A stretch of 64,000 nucleotides of DNA from JAXLXE01 sp046328115 (GCA_046328115.1 JAXLXE010000004.1:1-64000), one strand, 5' to 3'. Positions 17,451 to 26,428 are shown, counted from the first letter of the stretch. The notes: a model not told the origin generated them from the sequence alone. Translations and numbers: made by a program.

Positions 17451-17475
17451 ATTCAGGACCGAGTATGTCCTAAAT
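17451..17475. promoter_or_regulatory. Candidate operator of the WYL regulator
   Basis: An inverted repeat ATTCAGGAC-N7-GTCCTAAAT (9-base arms, one mismatch) sits in the 84-base divergent gap between the WYL regulator and the first DinB gene. Being the only strong dyad in the gap, it is the best candidate site for the regulator. Confidence 0.5.
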
Positions 17476-17516
17476 GATCGGTATGCTGACCTAAGCAGAT
17501 CGAGGGAGTTGTATCC

Positions 17517-18035
17517 GTGGCAGACACACCGAAAGCTCAGCCCACCGAATCGGAGGAGATCCTGGCGCTCCTGGCGGAGCAGCGCCACACGCTGCTGATC
17601 ACCGTGCGCAACCTCACCGACGAGCAGGCGCGGATGAGGACCACACCGAGCGCCTTCAATCTCGGCGGCATTCTGAAGCACATGGCGTCTGGCGAGGGAT
17701 TCTGGGGCCAGATCATCGACGAGAGGCCCATTGACCTCTCGCGCATCATGACGGACAACTCGCACTGGATGACGGAGGTAGAGACCCTGGGAGAACTTCG
17801 ATCCCGCTACTCAGAAGTGGCCGTCTCGACCGAGTCGCTCGTTCGATCGCTGCCCAGTCTGGACGCCGTCGTAGCCTTGCCCGAGACGCCCTGGTGGCCC
17901 GCCCCAACACCGCGCTGGACGGTGCGCCACTGCCTGCTGCATCTTCTTCGCGAGACCGCGCACCACTGCGGCCACGCGGATATCATCCGGGAGGCGATCG
18001 ACGGTGCCAACACCACCATGCAACTGGGAACGTAG
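17517..18035 (+). CDS. DinB-family four-helix protein
   Basis: A 172-residue DinB/DUF664-type four-helix bundle protein, probably a metal-dependent thiol S-transferase or an enzyme of unknown reaction in the cytosol. The three metal-binding histidines are visible at about 55 (GILKHMASGE) and 149/153 (RETAHHCGHADIIRE). GTG start at 17517 with GGGAG 9 bases upstream. It is followed after 38 bases by a second DinB gene, so the two likely form an operon controlled by the divergent WYL regulator. Confidence 0.82.
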   Translation: MADTPKAQPTESEEILALLAEQRHTLLITVRNLTDEQARMRTTPSAFNLGGILKHMASGEGFWGQIIDERPIDLSRIMTDNSHWMTEVETLGELRSRYSEVAVSTESLVRSLPSLDAVVALPETPWWPAPTPRWTVRHCLLHLLRETAHHCGHADIIREAIDGANTTMQLGT

Positions 18036-18073
18036 CACTCCCACTAGATGACGGGCACAGGAGGAGACCACCG

Positions 18074-18586
18074 ATGATCGAGACGCTCCGCGCGCTGTAC
18101 GGCTACACAAAGTGGGCGAACGACCGTGTCCTCGAGGCCGCCGAACGTCTCACGGCCGAACAATTGCACGCGCCCGGGACAGCCGGCCAGGGCTCGGTTA
18201 TCCAGACCCTGCGCCACCTCGTGGAAACCCACGGCGGCTGGCTCTGCTGGTGGGACGGATCGCTGCCGGCGGCCGAGGCCTACGGGCGCACGCTGGACCC
18301 CGCTGAGTTCAACACACTCGCCGTGCTTCGACGCGAGGCTGATCGCGTGGCCGACCAGACCCAGGCGTTTCTGGACACGCTCAGCGAACAGGACGGGAAT
18401 CGCGAATACGCCTGGCAGATCCCAGACGGACCACTCATGAGCATGACCCTCTGGAAGATGATGGTCCACGTGGCCAATCACGGAACGCAGCACCGTAGCG
18501 AGGTGGCCGCCATGTTGACCGCGGCCGGCGCCTCGCCAGGCAACCTCGACGCCCTGTTCTACTTTTACCCGCGACCCGGTCAGTAG
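18074..18586 (+). CDS. DinB-family four-helix protein (second copy)
   Basis: A 170-residue DinB-family protein, only distantly like its neighbour. Metal-ligand candidates are His48 (QTLRHLVETH) and the two histidines in VHVANHGTQHRSEV, giving the usual H...HXXXH arrangement. AGGAGACCACCG precedes the ATG at 18074; the longer frame starting at 17894 lies inside the first gene and is discarded. Shares an operon with the first DinB gene. Reaction not known. Confidence 0.82.
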   Translation: MIETLRALYGYTKWANDRVLEAAERLTAEQLHAPGTAGQGSVIQTLRHLVETHGGWLCWWDGSLPAAEAYGRTLDPAEFNTLAVLRREADRVADQTQAFLDTLSEQDGNREYAWQIPDGPLMSMTLWKMMVHVANHGTQHRSEVAAMLTAAGASPGNLDALFYFYPRPGQ

Positions 18587-18667
18587 CGGCCGCCCCCCAC
18601 CGTGCCGATGGGTGCCGGTGGGTGACGGCGGCGGGGAGCCATCGTCACCCATCGGTATCAGCAACCG

Positions 18668-19110
18668 CTACGTTCCCGTGCAGCTCAACCAGGCGCGTCG
18701 TTCGCCGGGCGCGTCGTCGATCACGGTGAGCATTGCCTAACGTTGGCCCACTACGGTTGGGCTGCAGGTGACCGTGAGCGAGAGAGCGGTGCCGGACGCC
18801 ACCGTGTTGGGGCCGTATGGCGCGGCGGAGTAGTCGGCCGCCGCTGCGCCGGTCACCCTGATCGATTGGACACGCAGCGGTGCGAGTCCGGTGTTCGTGA
18901 TGACCACAGACCGGCTGGAGCCAGCGCCACGGGTCACCCGGCCAAAGTTGACGCGATCGGACGTCAAGGCAGACTCGGGTCCCTGCCCAGAGCCCCGGAG
19001 CACGACCGAACGCTTGCCAGGCGCGTTGTCCGTGACCAGCAGTCGAGCGGAGCGCGGTCCCCGCGCTGACGGCGTGAACCTTACCGCGAAGGATGCCGTG
19101 GCGCCACTCA
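18668..19110 (-). pseudogene. ASH/HYDIN-type Ig-repeat protein remnant
   Basis: One minus-strand frame encodes parts of two 'choice-of-anchor D' ASH-like beta-sandwich repeats: ATASFAVRFTPSARGPRSAR with LLVTDNAPGKRSVVLRGSG, then VNFGRVTRGAGSSRSVVITN with LTVTCSPTVVG. The frame is interrupted by TAG at 18739-18737, after which it continues AMLTVIDDAPGERRAWLSCT up to TAG at 18670-18668, a normal repeat ending. The frame is also closed by a stop just upstream of about 19110, and no signal peptide remains. A surface protein that has decayed by nonsense mutation and truncation. Confidence 0.6.
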
Positions 19111-20207
19111 GACGGCATCCCCGCAGACGGCAGGGTCAGCGGCTCCAGGCGCGTCGTAGCAGCGGTCGCCTCCACCGTCGGCCCGATCCTGGCAATCCGG
19201 TGAGAGGCGTCGCCGGTCAGGCCGAGCGCACCCATGACCACTCCCCAGGAAACAGCCACCTGCCTTGAACAGAGCCCCACTCTCGCGCGCGTCGTGGAGA
19301 TTGGCAGCGGAATTGGAGCGCAGTCAGCAATAGCCGAATGGTCAGGTCGCACCAGGACAGGGCGACGGGCCAATGCCGGTAGTGGCCGTGCACGCGAGGA
19401 CTTGCAATTCCGCAGTCTTCGAAACCTGACGTCGCGATCCCGCCATCGGCGTGGGCCTGCTCGTGCCCGTCGATCAGTCAGCGGCATCGAACGAACATCA
19501 TCAGGGCCATGTCACGTGCCGCAAGCACCCCGCTCACGAAATGGTCGTCCGCGTAGCCCCGGTGGTACGGGGTCGCGAATCCGGCGCGGACTGTCGCAAC
19601 CGCATCGCAATCCTGGCCGTCAGTCTCAGCCACCAGTAGGAGCGGCTCGAATCTAGCCGGCCTGGTGGTCCGGTCACAACAAACGGGGGATAGGTGATGT
19701 CCCGAAAGGACATCCCCAACTCTCCATCGGCATCGCGCGTTTCGGTGTTCAGCACGAGGGGCCAGACCCGTCCATCGTCTACACTCAGATGGTCATGCCG
19801 TCGCATCTAGCCTTCAATTCGATTCGAGAGAGACGGTAGATCCGTGTGCCGGGCACCAGCGGCCGTCACAATAGTTGAGGTTTGCCCTATGATCAGTGTG
19901 CACGGGGGTGTTCGATCGAGGACGCATGCGGCTGGATCTGTCCAGTGTGTTGCTGAGCTAGTTCGGCAATCAGCGCTTGACACCGTTGACAAAACTGATT
20001 TCCTCACCCAAGCGCCGACTAACAGGCCAGACGCCGCGCTGGTGGCAACTAGTCCGTTCCAATGTGAGGCTACGGCAAGCACAGACTCCCCGAGAAACAG
20101 GCTGCGGCCGATGGCAGCAAAGGACATCGGACGCGGCGGCGCCGGAGGATTCTCGCCGTGGCGATCGCGCTTCCTCCAGGGTGCCCTGTAGCGCGTCCGA
20201 ATGATCT
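19111..20207. other. About 1.1 kb with no supportable gene
   Basis: No frame here has a ribosome site, family motif or convincing codon bias. Composition is less GC-rich than the flanks. Together with the ASH pseudogene on one side and the IS-split membrane gene on the other, it looks like a decaying accessory region. I saw no tRNA, attachment-site repeat or terminal repeat. Confidence 0.5.
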
Positions 20208-20279
20208 GTGACATCGTGTTCGCCGAACTGCAAAAAGTACTACCGCCTGTGCAGGTCAACTCGCGAGCCATCGGCCGAA

Positions 20280-21164
20280 ATGCCCCGAGCCATCTGCTGC
20301 AGGATGTTCCGTCGTAAGCTGCAGGCCGTGTGTCATCTCGTTTCTCGGCCCACTGCCGTCACGCCGAGCCCGGGTGATGCTGAGTCGCACGTGGAGCCGT
20401 TCGTCGGGCGCGAAGCCGCTTGGTGGCGAGGACACTCCCCACTCGCGACGGTGAGCATCATATTCATCGTCTTCGTTTCAACTGCGCCGTTCCTCGCCGG
20501 CTACTTGATCGCCCCCCGCGGCTTGGTCTTTACAGGAGCCCCAACTTACGCCGAGGATGTCGCCCAGCACGAGTTATTCGCTGCCGAGATGGCTGCGCAC
20601 CTGCGATTTCGGAACCTGCTCACCCCCGAGCCGACCCCACGGGGATGGTTTTTTAGCCCATTGGAGTTTGGCTTAGGGGCAGCTCAGAACGCAACGGGAA
20701 TCCCGTACGTAGTGCTCGCAAATTTTCTTAGCCTCGCGTGCTCGCCAATACTGGCCATCGGCCTCGCGACGTTGGCCCGTCGCGCAGGCCTCAGTTCTCC
20801 AGGAGTCGCCGGAATTGTCGCTCTGCTTGCTGGTACTCTCAGCCCTCTTGTTATCGCCGTCTCAATGCTAGCTGGAATCCCCGTGAACGCCCCGACTCTT
20901 CGAAGCGCGGGGGGCGACGCTACGCCCGTCTTCGCGGGACCAAGTCTTTATCTGACCCTCGCAGTCATCTTCCTGACAATATTGCCCCTTCATAGCGAAC
21001 GGGATCCAACACGCGGGTTCCGCTTAGCTGGTCTACCATTGTTCGCCTTGGCCACTGTCTACCCCTTCTTCATCCCAACGTTGGGGATGACAGCCGGCCT
21101 CAGCGCAGCTTTGTGGGCGAAGCGCATCGGTTGGCGGACCACGCTAAGAAATTTCGCCTGGCTA
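20280..21164 (+). pseudogene. Polytopic membrane protein, 5' part, cut by IS630 element
   Basis: N-terminal half (about 295 codons) of a multi-pass membrane protein with hydrophobic segments such as VSIIFIVFVSTAPFLAGYLI, YVVLANFLSLACSPILAIGL and GIVALLAGTLSPLVIAVSML. The native frame stops artificially 15 bases inside the inserted element (TGA at 21180-21182). Joining base 21164 to 22381 restores a single frame of about 586 residues. A start further upstream at GTG 20208 is possible. The layout of helices then a soluble tail resembles GT-C or YfhO-like lipid-linked sugar transferases, but that is inference. Codon use is less GC-biased than the neighbours, suggesting transfer. Confidence 0.7.
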
Positions 21165-22312
21165 GTGTTCCGTCAACGGTGAAAGTCGAGGGTACAGCCG
21201 CTTCAGTTTGAGTCTGGCGTCGTCGGTGCGGAATTGCCAGTCCACCACGCTCGGCAGCCCGTTCCGCTCCGCTACCCATGCCGCCACGTACGCTTCGAGT
21301 GCGGCCCGGTCCGGGATCCGTCGGTTCAGACACTGCCGCCCCAGCACGCTGAACTCGATCTCCGCGATGTTCAGCCAGCTGGCATGCTTCGGCGTGTGCC
21401 GAAGCTCCAGCCGCCGCGCCAGGCGATGGGCCTCGGCCGGCTCAAACGTCTCGTACAGCGATCCAATGCCGTGCGTGTTCAAGTTGTCCAGCACCACCAC
21501 CACGCGCTCCGCCTCCGGATATCGTTCGTCCAGCAACCAGCGGATCGTCTGGGCGAAGTCCTGCCGAGTTCGCCGCTCGGTGATCCGCACGTCGCGCCAG
21601 CCGGCCAGCGGCTCACATACCAGGAACAGATTGCAGACCCCCTGGCGAACGTACTCGTAGTCCTCCAACGCCACCTGACCAGGGGCCGGCGGTCGACCCG
21701 GTCGGGCATCGTCCAGGAGCTGCTTGCTGGTCTCGTCCAGGCAGACGACCGGCCGCTCGGGGTGTCGTGGCTCGGCGTACGTATCGAGGACCGCCTCCAT
21801 CCGCGCGACAAACTCGCCGTTGGGCGCGCTCGGCAGCACCCAGCGCTTGGTCAGCCAGGGCTTGAGGGCGTTTTTTTCAACACCTGGCGGATGGTCTCGT
21901 GCGAGACCGCGTCCACAAAGCGCAGTTCGACCGCCTTGTCCGCCAACAGCCGCAGGCTCCACTGGCGCCGGCTGAGCGGTGGCGGGCTGCAGGCCAGCGC
22001 GACCAGGTGCGCCTCCTGCTCGCCCGTGAGCTTGCGGCGGTACTCGCGTCGGGGTTTGCGGCGCTGGAGGGCCGCGTGCAGACCGCCCTCGGCATACCGT
22101 TGACGGAGGCGGATGACGGTCTCGGTGCAGACATCGAAGGCGTCCACGATCTGCTGGTCGGACCAGGCTGGGCCGTCGGGCGAGTCATCTGCCTTGAGCA
22201 GGACACGTGCGCGGGTCAGGAGCCGGGCGGGGGCTGAGCCGGCCGACAACTGGCGGCGCAAGGTGTCGCGATCGGTCGCGGTCAGGGTGACGCGGTATCG
22301 TCGAGTACTCAT
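21162..22312 (-). CDS. IS630-family DDE transposase (two frames, -1 shift at A7)
   Basis: The frame from ATG 22312 carries the N-terminal helix-turn-helix (SDQQIVDAFDVCTETVIRLR) and the linker up to HETIRQVLKK. A second frame, -1 relative, continues NALKPWLTKRWVLP and carries the DDE catalytic triad: VVCLDETSKQL, VVVLDNLNTHG, and WLNIAEIEFSVL. The switch occurs at seven A residues (T7 at 21871-21877). A combined product would be about 383 residues, a normal size. Either programmed -1 frameshifting makes the enzyme, as in several IS families, or an indel has killed it. The stop codon TAG is made from the target TA plus one host base. Confidence 0.85.
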
Positions 22313-22378
22313 GCTGCCAGCATCGGGCACCGAAGCCGACCGCGGGCGCATAGTGATGTTTCAAACTTGACACAATAC
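21165..22378 (-). mobile_element. Complete IS630-type insertion sequence, 1214 bp
   Basis: The element is bounded by a TA duplication (21163-21164 and 22379-22380), the target preference of IS630/Tc1-mariner elements. The ends form an imperfect inverted repeat: left GTGTTCCGTCAACGGTGAAA, right (reverse complement) GTATTGTGTCAAGTTTGAAA, 14 of 20 matching. It carries one transposase gene in two frames. It interrupts a membrane-protein gene; removal of the element and one TA rebuilds that gene in frame, confirming the exact borders. Confidence 0.92.
21871..21877 (-). other. A7 slippery site in transposase gene
   Basis: Seven consecutive A on the coding (minus) strand, followed by C, exactly where the HTH frame must give way to the DDE frame by a -1 step. 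The zero-frame product would end 7 codons later. Seven adenines are a known efficient slippage tract. Confidence 0.55.
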
Positions 22379-22380
22379 TA

Positions 22381-23256
22381 GGCGTCTCGTCGGCGCCGCC
22401 GATTCTATACTGGGCAATACTGCCGCAGTTCGACGCGGAGTACGCCCGTTTTGCCGCGGCTAATTGGCTACCCTTGTACTCACCGTATGTGGTGTTCGTG
22501 AGCTTCGGCCTCGGATCGACAGCGATTGTCGGGATACCCGGGCTACTGAAAGGAAACGAATATCGGCAGATGCTGGCCTGCTTCGCGGGAGCCTGCATCA
22601 TTGCCATTTACATCCCATTCCATCCTTGGCGCTCCCACATCTTCTACTTGAGCCCGATCCTCATGATCGCGGCACTCGCCGCCTGGTGGCCAGTGCTGTT
22701 GTGCTTCCGCCGCAGATCCCGTTGGATTGCGGCGGCGGCTCTCCTGGCTCCAGCGACCGTCAGCATCCCGTATTACTATGCTCGCAACGTGAGTGGTTTG
22801 GGTCACCTCGAGCCACCCGTGTATCTCACCGACGGTGATCTCGCCGCCATCCAGTGGATTGCGAAACTCCCGGGTGACGAAGTCGTACTCGCAAGAAGTG
22901 ACCTGAGTCCCTGGATCGCATCCAAGGGGCATCACCGGGTGGTGGTCGGCCACTATCTTTGGACGAACGAGTACCAACGTCGCCGAGCAGCGGTCGAGTC
23001 GATCTTCGAAATGAATGCTGATCCTCGGCCCCTCCTCGAAGCAGACCAAGTAGCATGGATTTTGCTTGACGAGCGTCGCGGTGTCCCCGCATGGGCCCGA
23101 GACGTGACGCCCACTGCGCGATTCGACCAGACCGTTATCCTTCGCGCAGACTGCGTAGTCGAGCGTTTAGGGACGGCGGAGCGCCTGAACAAACCCCTAT
23201 CGACCCGGCAGGCGGATCCGCACCTGGGCCAAGCCATTTCCGGCTGCGACCCTTGA
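22381..23256 (+). pseudogene. Polytopic membrane protein, 3' part, displaced by IS630 element
   Basis: C-terminal 291 codons of the interrupted membrane protein. Four further hydrophobic segments (for example IFYLSPILMIAALAAWWPVL and WIAAAALLAPATVSIPYYYA) lead into a soluble tail with LAAIQWIAKLPGDEVVLARS and GHHRVVVGHYLWTNEYQRRR. That tail resembles the C-terminal domain of membrane glycosyltransferases that bind polyprenyl donors. Read from 22381 it is exactly in frame with the 5' part once the IS is removed. It has no start of its own other than an internal TTG at 22474, so it is probably not expressed as an active protein. Confidence 0.7.
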
Positions 23257-23278
23257 CATGTCGGCGACGGGCCGGGAG

Positions 23279-24145
23279 CTACTCGCCGGGCATCCCCGTG
23301 GACGGTGGTGACAGCGCCTCGAGGCGCGACGCCGTGGCGCCCGCGTCAACCGGCAGAACGATCCCGGTGATCCAGCGAGACGCATCGCTGGCCAGGAACA
23401 GGGCCGCCATGGCAACGTCCCACGAGTAGCCCTCTACCTTGAGCAACGTGCCGTTCTTGCGAGCCTCCCGCAGCTCCGGTGCCATGCCGCGGCTGACCAC
23501 CATGGGCGTATACACCGTGCCCGGCGCGATGCAGTTGACGCGCACGCTCTGTTGGGCGTGGTGAGCGGCCATGGCGCGCGTCACACCGAGCACGGCCGCC
23601 TTGCTGGTAGGGTAGAGCAGGCTGGGGTGCCCGCCAAGTAGGCCAGAGACGGACGAGATATTGATGATCGAGCCGCCACCGCCGGCGATCATCGGTGGGA
23701 GCACGTGTTTCGCCATCAGCATCATCGAAGCGACGTTCACGCGCATCGCGAGATCCCAACCCTCTGGGTCTACTTCAATGGCCGTGCCACGTGGACCGCT
23801 GATCCCAACATTGTTGAAGAGCACGTGCACGCCGCCGTAAGCCTCGAGCACGCGGTCCACCGCCCGCTTGCACGAGTCGCTCTCGGCCACGTTTGCCTCA
23901 ACCACCAGAGATTCCCCGCCCTCGGCCTGGATGACGCGGTGGGTCTGCTCGGCCCAGTCGGCTCGTTCGTCCAGCAGCGCCACGCGGGCGCCGGCTCGGG
24001 CAAAGGTGATGGCCGTGGCCTTACCGTTGCCAACGATCGGAAGCATCGCGTCGGCAGGGCGCGATCCGGCGCCCGTGACGATGGCGACCCGACCGGCCAG
24101 CGGCTTCGCGGACGGCGCGCCGGGATCGCCGGCCATCTCCGGCAC
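23279..24145 (-). CDS. Short-chain dehydrogenase/reductase
   Basis: A 288-residue NAD(P)-dependent oxidoreductase of the classical SDR group. The cofactor loop is GRVAIVTGAGS with an unusual insertion before NGKATAITFARAGARVALLD; NNVGISG follows, then the catalytic Ser in NISSVSGLLGG and the Tyr-X3-Lys pair in LLYPTSKAAVLG. The insertion of about 13 residues in the glycine-rich loop (TGAGSRPADAMLPIVGNGKA) is longer than usual and seen in one SDR subgroup. Last gene of a minus-strand run; the Rieske gene lies 14 bases upstream, so they likely share a transcript. Substrate unknown. Confidence 0.85.
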   Translation of the reverse strand: MPEMAGDPGAPSAKPLAGRVAIVTGAGSRPADAMLPIVGNGKATAITFARAGARVALLDERADWAEQTHRVIQAEGGESLVVEANVAESDSCKRAVDRVLEAYGGVHVLFNNVGISGPRGTAIEVDPEGWDLAMRVNVASMMLMAKHVLPPMIAGGGGSIINISSVSGLLGGHPSLLYPTSKAAVLGVTRAMAAHHAQQSVRVNCIAPGTVYTPMVVSRGMAPELREARKNGTLLKVEGYSWDVAMAALFLASDASRWITGIVLPVDAGATASRLEALSPPSTGMPGE

Positions 24146-24159
24146 ACCCTTCTGGGGGG

Positions 24160-24747
24160 CTATCGCCGGGCCTCGTTTCTGTTTGGCAGCGCCGGTGTCC
24201 CAACCTCAACCACGTCCATCACCAGGTACAGAAAGCCCTCCTCTACGGCGACGGGAAACGTCTCAGCCGTATACGGGCCCTTGACCATGCCGGGCGCGGG
24301 CGCATCAGGGTCGCCCTCGATGGGCGCGGCCGCGGCCTCTTCGATGGCGGAGTTCACCGTCTCGATCATCGGGTTCTTCACCCGATCGAGCGTTGCCACG
24401 GGCATGCTCGCAGGCGGCCGCTCCACCGTGACCTCGTACGCGCGAACCCGAAGTCGGGCGGGATCACACCAGGACTGGCCAGTCTTGAGACTGAATTCCC
24501 AACCGTGCTGGATGCAGGCCAGAACGTCCTTCTTGGTCTCGTCGTACTCGAACGTGCCTGGCTTCTCAGACCGCAGGGCGCCCCACAGCTTGCCCTCGCA
24601 CAGCGCGGCCCCCTGATGCGGGCATCGATTTCGAATGGCGTAGAACTCGCCCGCCACGTTGAAGATGCCCACCGAGCGGCCGGCCACGCGGACGATCTTG
24701 CGCCCGCCCACTGGAATCTCGTCCGTCTTCCCCACGATGAACTTCAC
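24160..24747 (-). CDS. Rieske [2Fe-2S] protein
   Basis: A 195-residue Rieske ferredoxin-like protein. The cluster ligands are in CPHQGAALCEG (Cys-X-His) and CIQHGWEFSLKTG (Cys-X2-His), both in the first 90 residues. About 100 further residues have no recognised domain. It lacks the mononuclear-iron catalytic domain of ring-hydroxylating oxygenase alpha subunits, so it is an electron carrier or a short non-haem-iron oxygenase relative. Start MKFIVGKTDEIPVGG at 24747 is natural, with GGGAGG just upstream. Likely co-transcribed with the downstream SDR. Confidence 0.85.
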   Translation of the reverse strand: MKFIVGKTDEIPVGGRKIVRVAGRSVGIFNVAGEFYAIRNRCPHQGAALCEGKLWGALRSEKPGTFEYDETKKDVLACIQHGWEFSLKTGQSWCDPARLRVRAYEVTVERPPASMPVATLDRVKNPMIETVNSAIEEAAAAPIEGDPDAPAPGMVKGPYTAETFPVAVEEGFLYLVMDVVEVGTPALPNRNEARR

Positions 24748-24850
24748 ACTGACCTCCCGCGATCACTGGGACACGCGATTCGGGCCGCGGTCATCGGGAC
24801 ACTGAGTGTGGAGCCGCGAGCCGCCCATCTGCTGCGCTCTATCGTAGTAG

Positions 24851-24881
24851 AAAACGCCCCCGACGCGGGGCGTCGGGGGCG
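24851..24881 (-). terminator. Rho-independent terminator of rhodanese gene
   Basis: CGCCCCCGACGC and GCGTCGGGGGCG form a perfect 12-base stem around a GGG loop. On the minus strand it is followed by TTTTC. It lies 23 bases after the rhodanese stop. Confidence 0.8.
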
Positions 24882-24904
24882 GATGCCAGAAGGGGCAGCG
24901 TCGG

Positions 24905-25303
24905 CTACGGCGCCACAGTGGGCAGACCTGCCTGCTTCCACCCGTTGGTGCCGCCCTCCACGATGCTCACGTCCGTAAAGCCCATGTCCTTCAGCAGCTT
25001 GGCCGCCAGCGAGGCCTGGCCGCCGCCGCCGCACGTCGTGATGATGGGGCGTCCCCGATCCTGAAGGTCAGGGTTTCGGAAATTCTCCGGTAGCTCGAGG
25101 TCCGCGCGCAGCGGCAGTGTCCCCAGAGAGACGTTGATCGCGCCGGGGATAATGCCCGTCCCCGCAAGGTCCTGGGCGTCGCGCACGTCCACGACGAGCG
25201 TGCCGGAGACCTCGTTCATCCGGCGCTGAACCTCCGCCGGGGCCAGCATGGGGGTACCCTCTCGGCCTTCCGCGACCATATCCTTGAACGACTTCGCCAT
25301 CAT
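24905..25303 (-). CDS. Rhodanese-domain sulfurtransferase
   Basis: A 132-residue single-domain rhodanese, predicted to carry sulfane sulfur on a cysteine. The active-site Cys is in ITTCGGGGQAS, and LVVDVRDAQDLAGTGIIPGA is the standard substrate-side motif. The ATGATG at 25303 is preceded by GAAGGAG; the extension to 25339 is discarded. It is insulated by terminators on both sides and so is a single-gene transcript. Physiological acceptor unknown. Confidence 0.87.
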   Translation of the reverse strand: MMAKSFKDMVAEGREGTPMLAPAEVQRRMNEVSGTLVVDVRDAQDLAGTGIIPGAINVSLGTLPLRADLELPENFRNPDLQDRGRPIITTCGGGGQASLAAKLLKDMGFTDVSIVEGGTNGWKQAGLPTVAP

Positions 25304-25329
25304 CGGCTCCTTCGAAGTAGTGAGCAGGC

Positions 25330-25393
25330 ACAAAAACAAACGGGTGCCAGCCCGTCGGTCACGATCGTACCGGATCGATCGGGGCTGGCACCC
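25330..25393 (-). terminator. Rho-independent terminator after DUF3500 gene
   Basis: GGGTGCCAGCCC (25342-25353) and GGGCTGGCACCC (25382-25393) form a perfect 12-base stem. The 28-base loop holds a further short dyad. On the minus strand the stem is followed by a T-rich tract (GTTTGTTTTTG). It lies 30 bases after the DUF3500 stop. Confidence 0.75.
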
Positions 25394-25423
25394 AAAAATG
25401 GATGCGGCCGGAATCAGCTCCGG

Positions 25424-26428
25424 TCAGTGTGCCTGCGCGTAGTGCTCCGCCAGGATGTCCTCACCCCAGTCGCCATCAAACGTCCGCCAGACAGAGTGGA
25501 TGTGGTTGGAGTCGTTCTGGGTGTTGTCGTACTCCACGATGAACGTGGGGCCCTGGATAGCGTAGTAGTGGCCCTTCCCCTGCTCCACCGGACCGCCCCA
25601 GGCAAACGTGATGCCGTCCAGGCCGGCCCGCTCCACCTTCTCCCATTCGTGCGCGGCAAGCTCGTCGTTCGCCCGACCGATGTAATGCTTCACGATGTCC
25701 ACAAGCTGGCCACGCTGCTGGCCAGACATATCGCGGTACGCGAGGCCGCGCGGGAGCAGGAAGCGATCCAGCGAACGGTACGCGTCCGACATGATGTCCA
25801 GCGGTGCCGTCTCGCTGAACACCGCCTTTGATCGATCCGACCCCTGGAGTCCCTGGACCAGCGCCCGCGGCAGATCCTCTTCCTCAGGAAGCGCCCGCTT
25901 GCCAGCGTGCTCGCCCAGCCGCACCTGCGAAGGATTGGCGCCCAGGAAGCAGGGCACGGACGCCACCATGTCTCCGCCCACCACGGTGAAGTGCAGGCCA
26001 ATGTGGTGGCCGCCGGCCCGCCAGCCCCAGGGAGCGGTGCCGCCCGGCTGGCCGAAGATGCTGAACCAGTAGTACTCGGAATCCCGCCACAGCATGGTGG
26101 TGACCACGCGGCCCTCCGCCCGCTCGTGCTCGCGGAGGATGTCGTCCAGCTTCATGATCCAGCGGGTCTGCTGCGCGCCGCGGGCGCTCAGGCTCGCATC
26201 CACAATCCCCAGTGCCAGGTCCTGCTGAGCCTTTGTCATGCTCATCAGCCGCAGACCGTTCCTAAAGGTCGGGCGATAGTTCCACTCGTAGCGCTCATCG
26301 CCGGAGAACGGGAACATCACACGGGCCCGCTGCTCGTCGTTCAGCGACGCCAGGAACTTGCTGGCCGCATCGGCCATGGCGCGCGCCGTTGCCGGCGCAC
26401 GGTAGGACACCGAAAGGTCAACGCTCAT
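25424..26428 (-). CDS. DUF3500 family protein
   Basis: A 334-residue protein matching the DUF3500 family, whose biochemical role is not established. Recognisable blocks are FPFSGDERYEWNYRP, the Gly-rich GWRAGGHHIGLHFTVV near the centre, and the closing FIVEYDNTQNDSNHIHSVWR with RTFDGDWGEDILAEHY. Histidine-rich positions (GGHHIGLH, NHIHSVWR) hint at a metal site, which is inference. No signal peptide is present. GGAGGGAGATCCG precedes the ATG at 26428. The TPP enzyme gene lies 163 bases upstream. Confidence 0.85.
   Translation of the reverse strand: MSVDLSVSYRAPATARAMADAASKFLASLNDEQRARVMFPFSGDERYEWNYRPTFRNGLRLMSMTKAQQDLALGIVDASLSARGAQQTRWIMKLDDILREHERAEGRVVTTMLWRDSEYYWFSIFGQPGGTAPWGWRAGGHHIGLHFTVVGGDMVASVPCFLGANPSQVRLGEHAGKRALPEEEDLPRALVQGLQGSDRSKAVFSETAPLDIMSDAYRSLDRFLLPRGLAYRDMSGQQRGQLVDIVKHYIGRANDELAAHEWEKVERAGLDGITFAWGGPVEQGKGHYYAIQGPTFIVEYDNTQNDSNHIHSVWRTFDGDWGEDILAEHYAQAH

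Noticed and set aside
19807..20271. 154-codon minus-strand frame
   Set aside because: No ribosome site, no domain, poor codon bias; it overlaps the likely start of the membrane-protein gene.
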